From NCBI GenBank assembly GCA_030549175.1, contig JAUKUA010000007.1, forward strand, positions 1,116,001 through 1,180,000: a DNA stretch of 64,000 nt, read 5' to 3'. Within the stretch, counting starts at the first letter, position 1. The number at the start of each line of letters is the position of its first letter. The notes beneath the pieces were generated by a model. The model was not told where the DNA came from, made no database searches, and saw only the letters and a list, made by a program, of their open reading frames with translations. This document shows, one piece after another, positions 22,927 to 36,400 of this stretch. The translations under genes and the position numbers were made by a program. Origin of the DNA: Lasiosphaeris hirsuta. Its lineage: Eukaryota > Ascomycota > Sordariomycetes > Sordariales > Lasiosphaeriaceae.

Positions 22927-23160
22927 TATTACGTGGAAAAATGTAGATAGCCTAGATAGGTTAGTCCATTATACGTAGTCCCTACGCTTAATTAAGTACA
23001 GGGGGTACGCTACCATATAATGGCAGTGTGCCCTCCAGACTGATTGCCAACGGGCCATCCTTTACAAATTATTTACACCACCATACAATATGTCATGTCA
23101 GTGTTCATGTGAAGGACCACCAAAGTAACGCTTACACAAGCGGTCCTTTTGACCGTAGCA
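22927..23160 (+). repeat. 3' LTR of the plus-strand S element
   Basis: The 234-bp copy starts TATTACGTGG (TGTTACG with G to A) and ends GACCGTAGCA. The sequence just upstream (CCCGGGCACA) is not a typical polypurine tract; the nearest purine-rich stretch lies about 50-60 bp before the LTR. Confidence 0.88.
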
Positions 23161-25124
23161 AGTAACTTAAGGCCGAGAGATATTACTTTATTAACGAAGA
23201 AAAATCGGAAAAGGATATTATTACTTTTCTTAACGTTATAACGTCTCCTTTCTATTTAACTTTCCTTCATTTTCCTATAGTACAAAGTAACCATACTTAG
23301 TATAAGATACCTAATAAGAAAAAGTACAAATGTTTAAACTATACGAAAACATTTAACTATGGAAATGAGCTATAGCGGTATATCTAGACGGAGTATGTTA
23401 AACAACCGTAAAAGCTAAAGGAAGGTTTAATCGTATATTAGGAACCTAGGTTCCTAGAAGAACCCGTGTCTTTTATACCTCCTATAAAGCCTATAATATT
23501 TAGAGGGTAAAGGTCTCCTATAAAGCCCGTGACTCCGAGGTAGCCTATCCGTTTAAGAGAAGAGCTAGAGAACTTTGAGAAGTTAGAGGACAATAGGAAT
23601 GTAAAGATAAGTAAGAACGACGTAAAAAAGGTTCGTTTTAAATAGGTATCTATAGAAGATACGGAAAAGGAAGATAAAGGATTTATTACAACCTAGGAAA
23701 GTTACTTAATAAAGGACTAGAGTAATAATGACTTAAGTAATAAAGGAACTTATGTTATCCTTAAGGAAAGGTAAATTATTAAAGTAAACTTATTACTTCG
23801 CCCCGTAGGTTCTTAATATCTAAAGAAGTCCTATCTTCGAATTAACATTAAAACAGACTTAAACGATAAACCTATACATGTCTACTTTAATACTAGTAGC
23901 TTAACTAACCTCGTCGATAAAAAGTAGATTTAAAAATAGACACGTTATTTATGCTAGGTACCATAGAAACCTCGTTTCGTTAAGGGAGTCAACTTAAAAA
24001 CTTATATCAATAAGTAAGCCGAGTTCGATTTTTATATTTCTGATATAACATAGTAAACTAGTATTAACGTTTACTTTTACATAAAGGCTAATGTTATTAA
24101 CGAGTTAAGGCCTTATATGCTAATCGGTATTATCTTTATAGATGATAATGACGTAACTATCGACTTCCTAAGAAATAGTATTACTTTTTGATCTATTAGA
24201 AACATAAGAATAAGGACGGACCTAATCGCTAAATCTCGCCGGAAGATCATACGTAAGGTTACTACTTTCTAAAGCGTTATTTTTATACCTATAAAGAAAG
24301 GTTTTATTAAGACTAAGATATACGATTTACTAAAGCTATTACCTAAGGAGACATATATTTATAATAGGCTACAGACTTTATATTTTATATCAACGTAAGA
24401 AGGTATCTAAGATAGTAATATCGATTACTTAATATTTTATATAACGTACTTTTATAACTAGATATCTAAGCTGATAATTATTAAGAAAGGTTAGAAGATT
24501 AGGAAAGTTTAAGAATAGTCCGGAGTAAAGTAGACGTTTACGTTTGATTTAACAAGTTATAACACGAATATAAGAGTAAGAATTATATAAGCTTCCTCTA
24601 TGAGATATTACATAAAGTTTAATAATGTTAATATAGAAAAAAGTCATTTAGTTATCTTTCATAAAATTTACTAACTCGAAGGTAAAATAGAAGATATTTT
24701 CGTTTATATTCTAAGTAGTTAAGTAAGTAACGAGATAGAAATTGTCGATATCTCATAGCCACTCTTTTTAAGAATGGGATATTATATACTATCATATAGA
24801 GTTAAGAAGCTAACTGATTTTCCTACTATTAAAAGTAAGGCTAGAATAAGTATCTATAAGATATATAAAGCTTTTATAAAAAGGTTTAAAGACTTTCTAA
24901 ATAAATATAATATATTTCGTGATAGAGACATCGTACCTATATGCGATAAGAGTAAAATAAAGATTAATCTTATTAAGGGATAGTAAAACTAAATCAAGCC
25001 AATAAAGCTATATCTCTAGGGAGCGAAAGATTGCGTTTTCGCCGTGTAGAGACTCGATACTATGTACGCGGCCGGAAAGCTGACCTTTCTTAACAAACTA
25101 ACCCCTATCGTATACCCTACCTTC
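23161..25124 (+). mobile_element. Family-S pol fragment, left half
   Basis: It is collinear with about 15704-17660 of the full element: the gag finger region (KKYKCLNYTKTF near 23325), protease, and the connector with the 69-codon open stretch at 24774-24983. It starts abruptly against the 3' LTR at 23160. It is split at CCTTC (25120-25124) by the family-L element and resumes at 33838. RIP damage is heavy. Confidence 0.82.
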
Positions 25125-26449
25125 TGTAACACAGGCCAGCCCACGAAGGTCTGGGGTGTGACAACCACAAGGTGAGGTATCAAATGAAGAGTCAGACTGC
25201 AGAGCTTTAACCTTTTCCTAACTCTCGACTTAACCGTTCAACGAACTACCCCGACAATTACTATTGGTCTAGTTCAGAGCTTTCACACGACGAACTCAGG
25301 GAGTTGATCTTCGCAAGGCTAATAAGCACAAGGTCCGATTCAGAGCTTTAGAACAGAACGGTGAGGGAGTTGACTGTCACAATGTAAAGTGGTAGAGAGC
25401 CAGGGAGAAGGAGGTTCAGGGAGATGGAATAATCTAACAGGAGATAAGACACGATACTTCGTAGTTGTAAGCCAGGAGAAACAGAAGGGTTCACAAGGTT
25501 ATATTACCCCTCAGCTTCACTAAAGTTCAACTGATAATCTTTCTAAGTTTGTCCAAAGAGAACTAGAGAGCTTCTTCCTCTCGAAGATCCGTCGTAACAC
25601 ACCTATTCTTTTATGGAAGGCTATGTATAAGATACAAGGATACCAAAAATACCTGAAAGATCCTCCTAGCCGCCCGTCGGTCCCGAATCTCCCTTCTAGC
25701 CACCCGTCTCTCGTACCCTATAAATCCGTAGCTACAAGCCAAGTAAAGCCGGCCTACCACACGTCGGTCTACGGCCAGTATTAGTACTTATCTATATAGT
25801 TCTAGCGGTATGGTATCTATTACTATAGATGTTTCTTCACATCCTTAGTACTTACGTTAGCCACAGCGCTATTAGGTTAATCCCTAGGTCGGCTGTTATA
25901 ATAACGGTTCCCTTTGTGACTTATACGTAGGAGTCGTGGCTACTTGTCACTACTGAAGTTAGACTCCGGAGAACGTTGGGTTCTAGGTCTTCTAAAGGAA
26001 TGTTAGCGATAGCGGGGAGGTCTATGATTCGAAAGACCAACTGTAAGATCTGGGCTGACTGTATAGGCCTTGACTACGATACTGAGGTTAAATGGCTTGT
26101 CTATGACAAATCTGAAGTCTAATAACGTTACCTAGCATAAGTAAGATCTGTTATACAGCTACTTTGGCTTGTGAGTAGTTTTAGGCATTCCATCACGACC
26201 CGTAGGTACTTAGGGGAATCCGCTAACCTATGTATTAACTAAATAGGTCATTAGCCACACGTAGAATCATATCCCGAGGTTAAGCTACGTTATGGCTATC
26301 CTCTGTGACAGTTCCCTTCTCTACATAATCTATGATGGATGTGGGTCAATGGGTATATACTTCTTATGTATAGTTTGTGCCGCTGGTATATAGCTTAGTT
26401 AAGGAGGTTAGTGACCTTATTAACCTTAGGTAAGCCTACCAGTATGACA
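25125..26449 (-). repeat. 3' LTR of the full-length L element
   Basis: It runs TGTAACACAGGCCAGCC...CCAGTATGACA and is 1325 bp. It is more RIP-mutated than its partner at 32513. Confidence 0.9.
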
Positions 26450-26463
26450 CTATTCCTCTTCCT
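26450..26463 (-). other. Polypurine tract of the L element
   Basis: In element sense the bases before the 3' LTR read AAGAGGAATAG. The second L copy at 34842-34854 keeps the cleaner GGAGGGGGGATAG. Plus-strand DNA priming starts at such tracts in LTR retrotransposons. Confidence 0.7.
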
Positions 26464-29400
26464 AAGAGGACTTACCTCGAGTTCCTAAGTTAATAACCCT
26501 AGGGTCCTTAAGCTTACGTGGATATTTGACGTAGAAGTCTTAAAGTTCCTAGATGTTAAAGAAATGTTCGTATAGTTCCTAGGTCTAATCCTTCTCGTTA
26601 GGATATTTCTCCCATTTAATATAATAACGAATTCCTTAAGATAAACATCTCCTACTTACTTTAAGACCTAAATAGGGTTAGAGATCGGCTGAGAGCCGGT
26701 TCGGAAAGGCTTAATAAGAGATATATAGAAGGTAGGATAAATCTTCTAACATTTCGGGAGTTTAAGTTTCATAGCCATGGGAGATATTACTTTAGAGATC
26801 TTAAATAGGCCGAGTAACTTTTTATCTAGCTTCTTAAAAGGTCTTTTGGTCCTAATATTCCGTATGTTAAGTATTACCAGTTGCTTTTCTTTAAAGGAGG
26901 GTACTTCCGTTCACTTCCGATCTATATACTTCTTTATTCATTCTTGAGATTCCTTAAGGCTATTATAGAGATTTTCGTAGACCGTCGTTATCTAATAAGC
27001 CATGGTTTCGTTATATAGATTACGTGTAGACTCGTCTAATGGGTTATTTACGGCTAGATAGTAACTATAGTTAGTATAGAAGGAAGAGCTACTAATGGAA
27101 GTCGATCTGGCGTTATTCTACGTAAATTCGGCTATAGATAATAAGATATCTTAATTGTTTATTTCGTAATTGATAAAGGCTCTAAGATAAGCCTTAATAT
27201 ATTAGTTAAGACGTTCTATCTAGTTATTAGTTTCGGGGTAGAACGAGGTTGATATCTTCGGTTTAACTCTGACATATTAAAGAAAGTTACGCTAAAGACT
27301 TATGTTAAACCGTAAATCCCGATCAGAGATGATGTCAGTAGGTATACCGTGGTATTTTTAACATTCATAGGTAAAGATTAAGATTAAGTCTTCTGTCTTC
27401 TTAGCCTCATCTCTTAGAGGGATAAAGTGTGCCACTTTAGTAAAGGTATCGACAATGACCTAGATAAAGTTATATCCATTAGAGAGAGGAAGGTCTGTTA
27501 TGAAGTCTATTAAAATGAGCCTCTAGGAAAAGTATTTTAACTTAATAGGATAAAGTAGCCCAAAAAGAAGGTGACGTCTTAGCATATTACTTTGATACTT
27601 ATGATAAGAGCGTACAAACTTAGCGACATCTTTCTTGAGGTTTTGTTAGTACATGTGCCGTCTAATAAGTTTAACGGTCTTATCTATGCCTATATGGCCT
27701 ATTACTTTGGTATCGTGTTTAGAACGGACGATCTGGATCTTAAGTTCCTTATTATTAGGGACCTAGATACGATTTTTTATAAATAAGATTCCATCTTCGT
27801 TAGTTATATCTTTCTTAGGAGTAACCAAAGTCTTTTAATACGTTTCGTCTGTGGAAGTGGCAGCTTTAACCTACTCAAGGAATTCCTCGTTCCATTTTGA
27901 TGTTGGAATACTATAGAGACGAGCTTTTAAAAGTATAAACGTTAAAGCTTTTGAATAAGAAAAGTATTCTTTATTTAAAACCGAGGTTATCGGCTAGTTT
28001 TTATCCCCCCCTTTAGGAAGATATTCTTTATACCGTAAGAGAGTATTAGCCTTAGCATTTTATATGTTAGGACGGAAATTGATAACGAAATTGAAGGTAA
28101 CGAGTTATTAAGCCTATTAGGCCTGGCGGCGGTTAAGGACCTTCGTGGTTTAGAAGTATTCTAGATTATGATAGTCCGAGAAGACTTCGATATGATATTT
28201 GGTACCCTTAAGATAGTGTCTTTATCACTAGAAACAGTTAACTATCGCTAGAAGTTTCTTATCATAGATCTCGTAGTTAATTTCTATAGGAATTAGCTTC
28301 TTAGAGTGAAATACCATAGGATGTATCTTATCGTTATTTTGTTTCTATGATATTATTCTCCCTAACATATAGTCTAAAGTGTCGGGTTTGATAATAAGTA
28401 GTCTATTAGGGTCGAAATAAACTAGAACAGGGGCTTTTATAAAGGTTTTCTTTAACGCTTTAAATGTTATATTTATCTAATTATTTTATGTCTAAGATTT
28501 CTAAGTTAAGTTAGTAGAATCAGTGAGTAGTTTAGTAATATATAAGTATTCTTTGATATAGTACCTATAGAAGTTTGTAAATCTGTTAAATTGTTAAATT
28601 CTTTTTATCGATTTCGGCTGTTCCTATGATAGGATATATTTAATCTTATCTCTTGATATTACGATATCCTTAGTACTGATGATATAACCTAGATATTTTA
28701 GTTTCTCCATATCTTATATATATTTAGAGGGGTTAATAGTGAAATTATACTTCTGAAGTCGTTTAAGGACTTTAACGACGATTTTATTATATTCTTCTTT
28801 AGAACTTGTATAAATGAGGAGATCGTTAATGTAAGATAAGAGGCCTTAATCGATAAGATTTCGAAAGATATGATTTATCATATCTTAGAAGGTAGTAGGA
28901 GTTAATGTAAGGCCAAAAGATATTACTTTAAACTTAAAGAGACCGTAACAGGTTCGAAATGTTATTTTCTATTCGTAGCCTTTTTTCATCTAAATTAAGT
29001 TAAAGTCCGTTTTTAGATCTATTTTAGTAAAGATAATTAATCTAGTAAAGAATATCTTAAAGTTTAGTAATAAGAGGTAACGGATAGTAGTTCTTAATAG
29101 TTCGTTCGTTAATCTTTCGGTAGTTAACTATAGGTCAGAGGTTTTCTAAGTCTCTGGTAGCCGTCTTTTCTAATGACACTTTCTTATCTATAAAGAAGAT
29201 AGGTAAAGAATAGGATAATTTTAATTCTTATATCTTTCCTTCTTTAAGCATTTGGTCAAGCTATTTATAGAAGATCTTCTTTTCTAAGGGTAACATGAGA
29301 TAAAGAGGTTCCTATGGGAGCTTTTCGTCTTCGATGATATTAATCACATAGTCCTATGGCTAGTGATCTAGTAGCTGTTAGGCCACTTTAAGAGATACTA

Positions 29401-32400
29401 AAGGTGTAAACATCTTAAACCTTTCGGAAATTTTTACGATATGAGATTTAATAATGTTAACGATTGAGCTTTTGTTTCTTAAAACTATAAGAGAGGTATA
29501 GTTCTAATGATAATAGTCTGAGATAATGGTTATCTTTATTATGTTAAGATCTTATAAATAGTCTGGCTGGTACTATTGTAGCTACTAGTACGGTAAAAGG
29601 ATATTATATTTAATGTCGAGGGGTAAGATTTTGAACGTGATATGAGAGAAATGTTTTACTTAGTGTCGTAGAATGATTTCCTTAGTATATTTCTTATTAG
29701 ATTTAAGGTTGATAGTTCCGTTGAAAGCTTCTAAGGGTTTTAAGATCGTTCTATATATATAAGAAATGTTCCATTTTTTGACGAGGTTATTACTTATAAC
29801 CGGACCTGAGGTACTAGGGTCTAGGAGTACTCGGACAAAGATTTCCTCGGCTCTATAATAGACAATGGTTATAGGAACAATTTTATGACTTCCGTGGTAT
29901 AGTTTACAGTTATACTTAGCCTTCTTATAGGAGAGCTTCTTAGTGTTATTATATTAATAGGTACGTTTCTTAGTAAAGGTAGTGGCATATCGAGGCATAG
30001 GTTTCGATGTTGTAAGGTTCGGGGCATTAGTTAAAAATCTAATGTATCTTTATTATTAGATAGTTTAATAATATGAGGGAAAAGCTTAGGGTAGTTTTTT
30101 TTTATTATTATAGAGACTTTAACCTTTTTAGATAGTCGAGAAGAAATATCTTCTTATTCCTTATCGTCGTTATTATCCTTTCTTCTATATTTAGTCTTAG
30201 CTCCGGAGATCTTTCTAAGTAACCTTAAGATATCCTTGTCATTCTCAGTTTTCCCGTTATAACATTCGAGAATGTTATAGCTTTAATATCTATAGTAGTA
30301 ATATTTCTTACTTATCTTATACTTATTAATATCAGCTTAGTCTATCTCGATAGTAGCTTCCTTGTAGGTTTACTAGTACTTTATTTAGGTAGGTACTAAG
30401 GGCTTGTCCTCCTTTTCTTATTACTTCTACTTTAGGTTCTTTTTAACCTTATTAGTAAGTGTTAGATTAGAGTAGGAGCTAGAGGTATTGGTTTTCTTAT
30501 TACGTTTATTCTTCTTCGAACGTTTCTTATTATTCGAAGTAGACTTTTCTTTTCCTTATTTAGCCTTATGATTAATTTCGTAATTTTTTATTTTATCTTC
30601 ATAAATTAAACCGGCTATAACGACAACTTCAAAGAAGTTAACGTCATCGGAAGAGAGATATTTTATATATAAATAAACTAAGTCTATTACTACTTTTAGG
30701 ACGGCGTTAGTAACTAGTAATTATAAGGCCTAGCTACTAAGGTCAATGGTATAATTAAGTTCCTAAAACTTTATCACGTACTCGTTTATATCCTTATCGT
30801 AAGTTAGGGCCTTTATAAACTTATAGTTCTTAGCTTTTTCGTACTAAGTCACAGAAACGTTTAACTATGGTAGTAGTATAGTTATTTCATTAATCTACTA
30901 GGCTAAGCTTTTTAATCTGAGTCTTTCTTTTTTAATATTATTCGAGGGTAATACCTTTAGTAAGGGTACTAACAAAGCTAATTTTAACTTTGTCATCGAG
31001 GAAACTTTGTTCGTAGACGTTAAAGTACTTCTTAACAAAACGTTACCATGTCTTAAACTCGCCTTTGTCCTTATTATTATATTTCTTAGGTTTCGCCATA
31101 GTTACGGCAATACCTTGACTACGGAACTCTCAGATCATATTTATATTATTATAGATTAGGTCTTAGTTAGTTCGAATAAGGTCGAGAAGGATTACCATAG
31201 GGTTTCGTAGGGGTAAGGGGCTCCGGAAGCCCAGACCCTATGGTCCTAGGGATCCCGGAGGCCTTAGTAAGCCTCCTAATAGTCCTAGAGGGCCGGGAGG
31301 TAGACTTGTGTGATATAGATCGTTATCTGAGTCGTTATTGTTACCGTCATTAAGAGGCAGTAATATACCTGTCCTAGTATAACGGGGAGGTAAGTTTCCT
31401 CCGGTATTTCTACTCTTTATTTTAATATTAGAATTCTATATGTTATCAACCTATTTTTAGGCTTATGTTAAGATTTCTTAAGTTGCCCTTCTTTAGAGAT
31501 TACGGTCTAAGAGAGAGTCCTCATTTTAGTCGAAGTACCGTGTAAAAGTTAATTTTTTAAACGATTGTAACGGCCGTTATAAGGGTTTAATAGAGAGTGT
31601 TTTCTATAAACGGGTCATGGCCTTTTAGATAATCTATTCTTTATCATAAGGTCCTATTCGTGTTAGTCTCGATACGAAAACTTCTTTAACGAGGTTGTTA
31701 GAATAAGCCTTAAGCTAGTTAAACAGTTCTTAGTCTTTCGGAGTCTGTAATATTCCCGGCTGTTATAATATTATGAGGGAATTAAGTTAGCTTTAGGCCG
31801 TGGTAAACCAGTAGCCGAGTTCCATATTATAGTAGTCTTATCGAGCTTACTTTTCTTCTTAGATATAGAGGAGTTCCTTAACTCGGACAAGCTCGGCGTT
31901 TTATTCCCTAACCCGTAATTCCTATTCCTATGTTTATCACGCTTACTACTGTTTTTACTTAGTAATCTCCTTACGAAGTACTTTAGTACGTATGATAACA
32001 AGGTTAAGGGATTTTTCACGTTAGGCTGTTTAGGTAGCAAATTAGGCCAATTTTTAGTTAACCTCGATACCGAAGGTAATATAAGATACTTCTAGTTCTT
32101 ACCGAGTACTTTTAAGGACGTATTAGTTTATTTTAATATACTATATCATTGATTAGTAATCAGTAACCAAAGTAGTAAATGTCAAAGCGAGAGAGTCAAG
32201 CCTTCTTTTATTCTCGTGTGTATTATTTATAAAGAAATAAAGTTCCTTGTAGGCTTCGGTAACTTAGTTATGAAAGTCGATAAACCATTGAGAAGGTTTG
32301 GAAATAGTTTATGTACTTAAAGGAAGTATGGGAAACTACTTGATAGTTTTGATTTCTATCTTAAGAGGTTTTTAAATTATAAGGTCGATACCGGGGGAGG

Positions 32401-32500
32401 GTTCGGTTTTCCGTCCCCGGATTACAGCAAAGTATAATAAAGGGTTACCGGCTATCGTGATGATATAACAGTTAGTAACAAATTTTATTTAAGATAGATG
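26463..32500 (-). pseudogene. RIP-destroyed gag-pol of family L (gag, PR, RT, RNase H, IN, chromodomain)
   Basis: Reading the minus strand from the right: a degraded CCHC knuckle at about 30250-30300 (Y-YYRY-SYNILEC), then RT from about 29300 to 28600 with KINERTIKN, YPLPL and YINDLL near 28820-28835. Integrase follows with a zinc region (RRHMYQQNLKKDVAKFV) at about 27560-27690. Its catalytic block has LILIDFITDLP near 27490-27530 (first Asp), TDIISDRDLRF near 27312-27340 (second Asp) and IERLNQ near 27199-27232 (Glu). The C-terminal chromodomain at about 26463-26640 reads YYIKWEKYPNEKD..-WEPYEHF. Stops are TAA/TAG from CAA, CAG or TGG. Domain order and catalytic motifs make the chromovirus call firm; the copy is dead. 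Confidence 0.87.
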
Positions 32501-32512
32501 AGAAAGATTATC
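32501..32512 (-). other. Self-priming primer-binding site of the L element
   Basis: In element sense the first internal bases are GATAATCTTTCT. Both LTRs carry the exact complement in element sense (plus-strand GATAATCTTTCT near 25530 and 32923). This repeats the pair seen at 9042-9053, so the arrangement is conserved between copies. Confidence 0.75.
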
Positions 32513-33837
32513 TGTGATATAGGCCAGCCTACGAAGGTCTAGGGTGTGACAACTACAAAGTAAGATATCAAATGAAGAGTTAGACTATAGAGCTTTAACC
32601 TTTTCTTAACTCTCGACTTAACCGTTTAGTAAACTATCCCGACAATTACTATTAGTTTAGTTTAAAGCTTTCATACGACAAACTTAGGAAGTTAATCTTC
32701 GTAAGGCTAATAAGTACAAGGTCCGATTTAAAGCTTTAGAACAGAACGGTAAGGGAATTAACTATTATAATATAAAGTGGTAGAGAGCCAGGGAGAAGGA
32801 GGTTTAGGGAGATGGAATGATCCAACAGGAGATAAGACACGATACTTCGTAGTTACAAGTCAGAAGAAACAGAAGGGTTTACAAGGTTGTATTATCCCTT
32901 AGCTTCACTGAAGTTTAGTTGATAATCTTTCTAGGTTTGTCCAAAGAGAACTGGGAAGCTTCTTCCTCTCGAGGATCCGTCGTAGCGCGCCTGTTCTTTT
33001 ATGGAAGGTTATATACAAGATACAAGGATATCAAAAATACCTAAAGGATCCTCCTAGCCGCCCGTCGGTCCCGAATCTCCCTTCTAGCCACCCGTCTCTC
33101 GCGCCTTATAAATCCGTGGCTACAAGCTAAGTGAAGCCGGCCTACCACACGTCAGTCCACGGCCGGTATCAGTACTTATCCATACAGTTCTAGCGGCATA
33201 GTATCCATTACTACAGGTATTCCTTCACGTCCTTGGTACTTACGTTGGCCACAGCACTGTTAGGTTGATCCCTAGGTCGACTGTTACAGCAACGGTTCCC
33301 TTCGTGACTTACACGTAGGAGTCGCGGCCACTTGTTACCACTGAAGCTAGACTCCGGAGAACGTCGGGTTCCAGGTCTTCCAAAGGAATGCCAGCGATAG
33401 CGGGGAGGTCCATGATTCGAAAGACCAACTGTAGGATCTGGACTGACTGTGCAAGCCCTGACCACGATGCTGAGGTTAAATGGCTTGTCTATGACAAATC
33501 TAAAGTCTGATGATGTTACCTAGCGCGGGCGAGATCCGTTGTATGGCTGCTTTGGCTTGTGAGTGGTTCTGGGCATTCCGTCGCGACCCGTGGGCGCTTA
33601 GGGGAATCCGCTGACCTGTGTGTCGGCTGAATAGGCCATTAGCCACACGTGGGATCATGTCCCGAGGTTGAGCCACGCTGTGGCCATCCTCTGTGATGGT
33701 TCCCTTCTCCACATGATCCATGATAGATGTGGGTCAATGGGTATGTGCTTCTTGTGTGTGGTTCGTGCCGCTGGTGTATGGCTTGGTCAAGGAGGTCAAT
33801 GACCCTGTTGACCTTAGGTGAGCCTACCAGTGTAACA
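32513..33837 (-). repeat. 5' LTR of the full-length L element
   Basis: It runs TGTGATATAGGCCAGCC...CCAGTGTAACA and is 1325 bp, equal in length to the partner LTR. Confidence 0.9.
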
Positions 33838-34080
33838 CCTTCGTAGTATAAAAAACGGTTAACGGAGTAGAGAAGGGCCGTCTTATCGTTAACTTACGTA
33901 TCCTAAATAAGGTTACGGTACTAAATGTTTACTTACTTACGGACTAAGACGATATGATCCTTATAATATAAGAAAAAAAGGGGTTTTCCGTAATAGATAT
34001 TTCCGGTTTCTTCTATTAGTTACTAGTCTATAAAAAATACTATAATTATATAGTCATTATCACGGAAAGAGGGCTCGAGT
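33838..34080 (+). mobile_element. Family-S pol fragment, right half
   Basis: It continues the S pol sequence interrupted at 25124: CCTTCGTAGTATAAAAAACGG then GAAGGGCCGTCTTATCG, matching about 17660-17900 (start of RT). It stops at GAGGGCTCGAG, where a truncated L LTR begins. Confidence 0.82.
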
Positions 34081-36020
34081 AATTCCTAGCTACCCGTCTC
34101 TCATATCTTACAAATCCGTGGCTATAAGCTAAGTAAAGCCGGCCTATCACACGTTGGTCCACGGCCGGTATTAGTACTTATCTATATAGCTTAAGTGACA
34201 TGGTATCTATTACTATAGGTATTCCTTTACGTCCTTGGTACTTACGTTGGCTACAGTACAGTTAGGCCAATCCCACGTCGGCTGTCATAACAATAGTTTC
34301 CTTCGTGACTTACACACGGAGGTTGCGGTTACTTGTTACTACTAAAGCTAGACTCCGGAGAACGTCGGGTTCTAAGTTTTCTAAAGGAATGTTAGCGATA
34401 GTAAGAAAGTCTATGATTTAAAACACTAATTATAGGACCTTAGCTAACTATGTAGGCCCTGATTACAATACTAAGGTTAAGTAACTCGTTTATAACAAAT
34501 CTAAAGTCTAATAACGTTACTTAGTACGGGTAAGATTTGTTATATAGCTACTTTGGCTTGTGAGTGGTTCTAGGTATCTTGTCGTGATCTATGGGCGCAT
34601 CCGAGGATTCGTTAACCTATATACCGGCCGAGTAGGCTATTAGCTACATGTAAGAACGTGTCTCGAGGTTAAGCTACGTTGTAGCAACCTTTCTATAATA
34701 GTTCCCTTCTCTACGTTAAATAAGAATCTTAATATCTATAGGTTAATAGGTAATGTGTAGGTGTATAGTACGTGCTGGTAGTGTAGCTCGGTTAAGGAGG
34801 TTGGTAACCTTATTAACCTAGGTAAGCCTACTAATATAACACTATCCCCCCTCCTAAGAGGACTTACCTCGAGTCCCTAGGTTAATAACCCTAGGGTCCT
34901 TAGGCTTATATAGGTACTTGACGTGGAAGTTCCAGAGTTCTTAAATGTCAGAGAAGTACTTATATGGTTCCCAGGCCTAATCTTTCTCCTTGGGGTATCC
35001 ATCCCATTTAACGAGATACTCGACTACCCTTTTCTTAGTACGGGAGTTCATGATTTCTTCTACTATAAATTTCTGAGGATAAACATCTCCTACTTACTTT
35101 AAGACTTAAATAAGGTCAGAGATTGGCTAAGAGCCGGTTCGGAAGGGCTCAATGAGAGATACGTAAAAGGTAAGATGAATCTTCTAACACTCTAGGAGTT
35201 TAAGTTTCACAGCCGTGGGAAATATTATCTTAAAGATCTTAAATAGGCCGAGTAACTTCTTGTCTAACTTTTTCGATAGTCTCTTAGTTTTAATGTTCCT
35301 AACGTTAAGTATTACTAATTATTTTTCTTCGAAGGAAGGTACTTCCGTTCGCTTCCTATCTACGTACTTCTTTATCTGTTTCCGAGATTCTTTAAGGGTT
35401 TCGTAAAGATTCTTATAGACTATCGTCATCTAGTATACCATAATCTTACTATGTAGGTTATATATAGATTCGTTTGGTAAATTATTAACGGCCGGGTAAT
35501 ATCTATAGCTAACTTAGAAAGGAAAGTTACCAGTAAAAGTCGATCTAGTGTCATTTTACATAAATTTAGCTATAGGTAATAAGGTATCTTAGTTATTTAT
35601 CTTATAGTTAATAAAGACTTTAAGATAAGCCTCGATATACTAATTAAGACGTTCAATCTAACTATCTATCTCGGGATAAAATAACGTTAATATCCTTAGT
35701 TTAACTCCTATATACTTAAGAAAGTCACGCTAAAGGCCTATGTTAAACCATAAATCCTAATCGGAGATAATACCAATAGACATACCGTAATATTTTTAAT
35801 ATTTGTAGGTAAAGAGAGGGATCAAGTCTTCTGTCTTCTTAACGTCATCCTTCAAAGGGATAAAATACGTTATTTTAATAAAGATATCGACAATAACCTA
35901 AATAAAACTACATCCGTTAGAGAAAGAAAGGTTCATTATAAAATCTATTAAAATGGGCTTTTAAAGAAAGTATTTTAACTTGATAAGATAAAATAGTCCA
36001 AAAGGAAGGTAACGTCTTAG
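34081..36020 (-). mobile_element. Left part of a second family-L element (truncated 3' LTR, chromodomain, integrase end)
   Basis: The LTR remnant 34081-34841 lacks its first 560 bases or so. It is followed by a clear polypurine tract (GGAGGGGGGATAG, 34842-34854 on the minus strand). The chromodomain at about 34860-35070 is the best preserved in the window: VVEYLVKWDGYPKEKD, AWEPYKYFSDI and DPRVINLGTRGKSS at the end. The frame closes at the polypurine tract. Integrase sequence continues to 36020 (GTCTTAG), where the inverted S element begins. Confidence 0.85.
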
Positions 36021-36254
36021 TGCTACGGTCAAAAGGACCGCTTGTGTAAGCGTTACTTTGGTAGTCCTTCACATGAACACTAACATGACATATTGTATGG
36101 TGGTGTAAATAATTTGTAAAGGATGGCCCGTTGGCAATCAGTCTAGAGAGCACGCTGCCATTATATGGCAGCGTACCCCCTGTACTCAATTGAGCGTAGG
36201 GACTACGTACAACGGACTAACCTAGCTAGGCTATCTACATTTTTCCACGTAACA
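36021..36254 (-). repeat. 3' LTR of the minus-strand S element
   Basis: It runs TGCTACGGTCAAAAGG...CCACGTAACA, 234 bp, the reverse complement of the S LTR. Confidence 0.9.
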
Positions 36255-36400
36255 TGTACCCGGGGCAAAGAATAAAGAAAAGGGCGTCCTCGCCATCGTC
36301 CTCCACTCTCTTAAACTATAAGAAAAGTACTAATTACCCCCAGCCCTTTCGTACACCGTTACCATACTTAGATCACCCCATTTCCTACGCTTATGCCCCT

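Larger units (their letters stand above)
13495..23160 (+). mobile_element. Full-length family-S Ty3/gypsy chromovirus with an extra third frame
   Basis: This 9666-bp element has identical-length 234-bp LTRs at 13495-13728 and 22927-23160. Order: LTR, primer site, leader with 67-bp repeats, gag with a C2H2-like finger, protease, RT/RNase H, integrase, chromodomain, a third frame, LTR. RIP damage is heavy throughout. The left flank (ATTAT) is family-L protease sequence and the right flank (AGTAA) is S pol sequence from another copy, so there is no target duplication. A recombination event after insertion is inferred. Confidence 0.88.
25125..33837 (-). mobile_element. Full-length family-L chromovirus with CCTTC target duplication
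   Basis: This 8713-bp element has two LTRs of exactly 1325 bp (25125-26449 and 32513-33837), flanked by CCTTC at 25120-25124 and 33838-33842. Coding sense is minus: gag at the right, then PR, RT, IN and a chromodomain at the left, followed by a polypurine tract against the left LTR. It interrupts an S pol sequence that reads continuously across the site. RIP damage is heavy internally and in the left LTR, and lighter in the right LTR. Confidence 0.93.

Noticed and set aside
24774..24983. 69-codon open frame starting MGYYILSYRV
   Set aside because: A surviving stretch of S-family pol between protease and RT; the same piece is at 41658-41867 on the other strand. Not a separate gene.
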